A stretch of DNA of 64,000 nt from CAIYRG01 sp036273455. GTDB lineage: Bacteria > Pseudomonadota > Alphaproteobacteria > Micropepsales > Micropepsaceae. Location: the NCBI GenBank assembly GCA_036273455.1, contig DASUHP010000004.1:1-64000 (forward strand), read 5' to 3'. Shown here one piece after another: positions 62,878-64,000 of this stretch. Every line of letters begins with the position of its first letter. Position 1 is the stretch's first letter. The position numbers were made by a program, and so were the translations under genes. The notes below the pieces were generated by a model. The model was not told the DNA's origin. It saw only the letters and a program-made list of their open reading frames with translations, and did not search any database.

Positions 62878-64000
62878 TCAGTAGCCGAGTTTTAATTCCG
62901 CGTTTTGCTTCCCCTGGACCGTGCCGTTTGTCAGCCATTCCAGTGACGCCTGGAACAGCAGCATATGGTTCTTCTCCCACATCGCATTGTGCGAGGAACA
63001 GGCAAGGTCAATGAAGATTTTGTCGCTTGATCCGAGATCGGCAAACAGATCGCGCACGCGCTGCGTCGGAACCTGCTTGTCGTATTGTCCGGAAATCATC
63101 AGATACGGAACGGTGATTTTCGCGGCAACCGGTTTGTTGAATCCCCAGGTCGGCACCGACGGCGCACGTCGCACACCGGTGCCCCACGTGGCACCAACCG
63201 GATCGGATGCAATCATGCCCGACCACACGGCGCGGCTCGCGCCCTGCTCATATTGATCGGGACAGCTGACCTGCCGGTCCCAATTGGCGGTAAAGTCGGA
63301 TTCGGACTGCGCGTTCATCGGCGCGGCCGTGGTCGGCAGCGTGGCGGGTGCATCGCCGGGCATGTCGCGACTATACGCCGGTGCAAGGACCGCGAGACGC
63401 GAGACTTTGTCAGGATTGCGCACCGTGTAACCCGCCGTGCGCGGACCGCCCTGCGACCAGCCGAGCAGCGCGATCTTGTCCACGTGGCGCTGCGCACGGA
63501 TGTAATCGACCACCGCGCCGAGATCGTTCCAGTCCGAACTCATGGTGGTGATCGGTTTGTCATAAGACGGCGCACAGACTGCCTTCAGCGCAGTTCCGAC
63601 AAATTGCGCCTCGTGTTCTTTGCCGAAATTGCAGGGATCATTCATCACCGCCGGCCGCGTCGACCGCCCATAGCCCGTCATGTCCATCGAAAACACATCG
63701 AAACCGGCCCGCGCGAGATAGGCCATCCAGCTATAATCTTTATACGGCACATCGAACGCCACTTCGGCCGGGGTTCCTGCGCCATGCACGAACAATGCGA
63801 TGCGATTGGCAGGCGCACCACGCGCGACCGTACTCGCAAGCACCTTTTCGCGGACATAGATTTCGGCGTCCTGGCCCATGATTGCCGGCGCGGTGGATTT
63901 CACATGGACATAGTGATCCAGCGTTAGCATCCGGGCACCATCGTCGGCGAAAGCTGGGTAAACCGCTCCGCACACGAACGACAACAGGAGGCCGGTGAGC
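62878..64000 (-). CDS. Secreted alpha/beta hydrolase (5' end outside window)
   Basis: At least 373 residues of a hydrolase. The nucleophile elbow is LLGWSQGGPRTAGY (GWSQG), the oxyanion region is ALFVHGAGTPAEVAF, and the acid and His follow in SGQYDKQVP and ACSSHNAMW. The frame stays open to the window edge, and the residues before 63984 (LTGLL) continue as a hydrophobic stretch that ends YPAFA, so the true start of the signal peptide lies outside. It is on the same strand as the PQQ dehydrogenase, 20 bases apart, so ester hydrolysis and alcohol oxidation could be sequential steps. Confidence 0.88.
   Translation of the reverse strand, partial: LTGLLLSFVCGAVYPAFADDGARMLTLDHYVHVKSTAPAIMGQDAEIYVREKVLASTVARGAPANRIALFVHGAGTPAEVAFDVPYKDYSWMAYLARAGFDVFSMDMTGYGRSTRPAVMNDPCNFGKEHEAQFVGTALKAVCAPSYDKPITTMSSDWNDLGAVVDYIRAQRHVDKIALLGWSQGGPRTAGYTVRNPDKVSRLAVLAPAYSRDMPGDAPATLPTTAAPMNAQSESDFTANWDRQVSCPDQYEQGASRAVWSGMIASDPVGATWGTGVRRAPSVPTWGFNKPVAAKITVPYLMISGQYDKQVPTQRVRDLFADLGSSDKIFIDLACSSHNAMWEKNHMLLFQASLEWLTNGTVQGKQNAELKLGY

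Noticed and set aside
1..64000. tRNA, rRNA, CRISPR arrays, insertion sequences and prophage
   Set aside because: I looked for cloverleaf-like stretches, regularly spaced repeats and transposase motifs and found none; XerC is a complete housekeeping-type recombinase beside priA rather than a phage integrase.

Overview
The window looks like chromosomal DNA of a GC-rich Gram-negative bacterium, most likely an alphaproteobacterium. The evidence is the core-gene repertoire (priA, xerC, ftsK, the kdsB-pheA pair beside a membrane-anchored cytochrome c, etfBA with a 3-hydroxyacyl-CoA dehydrogenase, and an LDH-like malate dehydrogenase), together with an ornithine-lipid-type acyltransferase, outer-membrane and periplasmic proteins, and frequent GTG/TTG starts. 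No rRNA, tRNA or CRISPR array was seen. The genus cannot be fixed from this sequence alone.

Layout. 0-1.3 kb: a type II restriction-modification pair, with a PaeR7I/XhoI-like endonuclease cut by the window edge and overlapping its methyltransferase by ATGA, sitting behind priA. 1.4-7 kb: priA, xerC, an acyltransferase and an AmpG-like permease. 7.3-9.1 kb: a coiled-coil porin. 9.3-21 kb: two RND efflux operons (pump then adaptor) that converge tail to tail; a PadR regulator precedes the left one and an OmpR-type two-component system diverges from the right one. 21-29 kb: a PEBP-like protein, a small secreted protein, pstSCAB behind a candidate Pho box, bioB, a single-domain response regulator, mdh and a DUF2141 protein. 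29-32 kb: etfB-etfA-hbd for fatty-acid-type oxidation. 32-34 kb: a secreted Ig-like / haem c / beta-propeller protein. 34-38 kb: a PH-domain membrane protein, ftsK and an aminotransferase. 38.4-40.4 kb: small genes, including a possible toxin-antitoxin-like pair. 40.4-42 kb: pheA and kdsB.

From 42 kb to the right end almost every product appears to be exported and redox-active: mono-haem cytochromes c, two Tat-signal thiamine-diphosphate enzymes each paired with a small cytochrome c, a Tat-signal FAD amine oxidase, a second Ig-like / haem c / propeller protein, two related secreted Ig-like proteins flanking two membrane proteins, a GMC oxidoreductase, a secreted carboxymuconolactone-decarboxylase-like protein, a two-subunit molybdenum hydroxylase with Tat signal, a PQQ dehydrogenase and a secreted alpha/beta hydrolase. 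I infer a periplasmic oxidation island that delivers electrons to cytochromes c.

The most promising undescribed system is the pair of exported ThDP enzyme - cytochrome c modules (42.9-45.1 kb and 46.2-48.6 kb). Both enzymes keep the ThDP motif and the activating glutamate, both carry a KRRQFLAG Tat signal, and both are followed by a 119-residue cytochrome with its haem motif at the same position; in one module the enzyme and cytochrome genes overlap by GTGA. Second is the 51.8-55.5 kb cluster of NGGDFF proteins, small membrane proteins and the Ig-haem-propeller protein.
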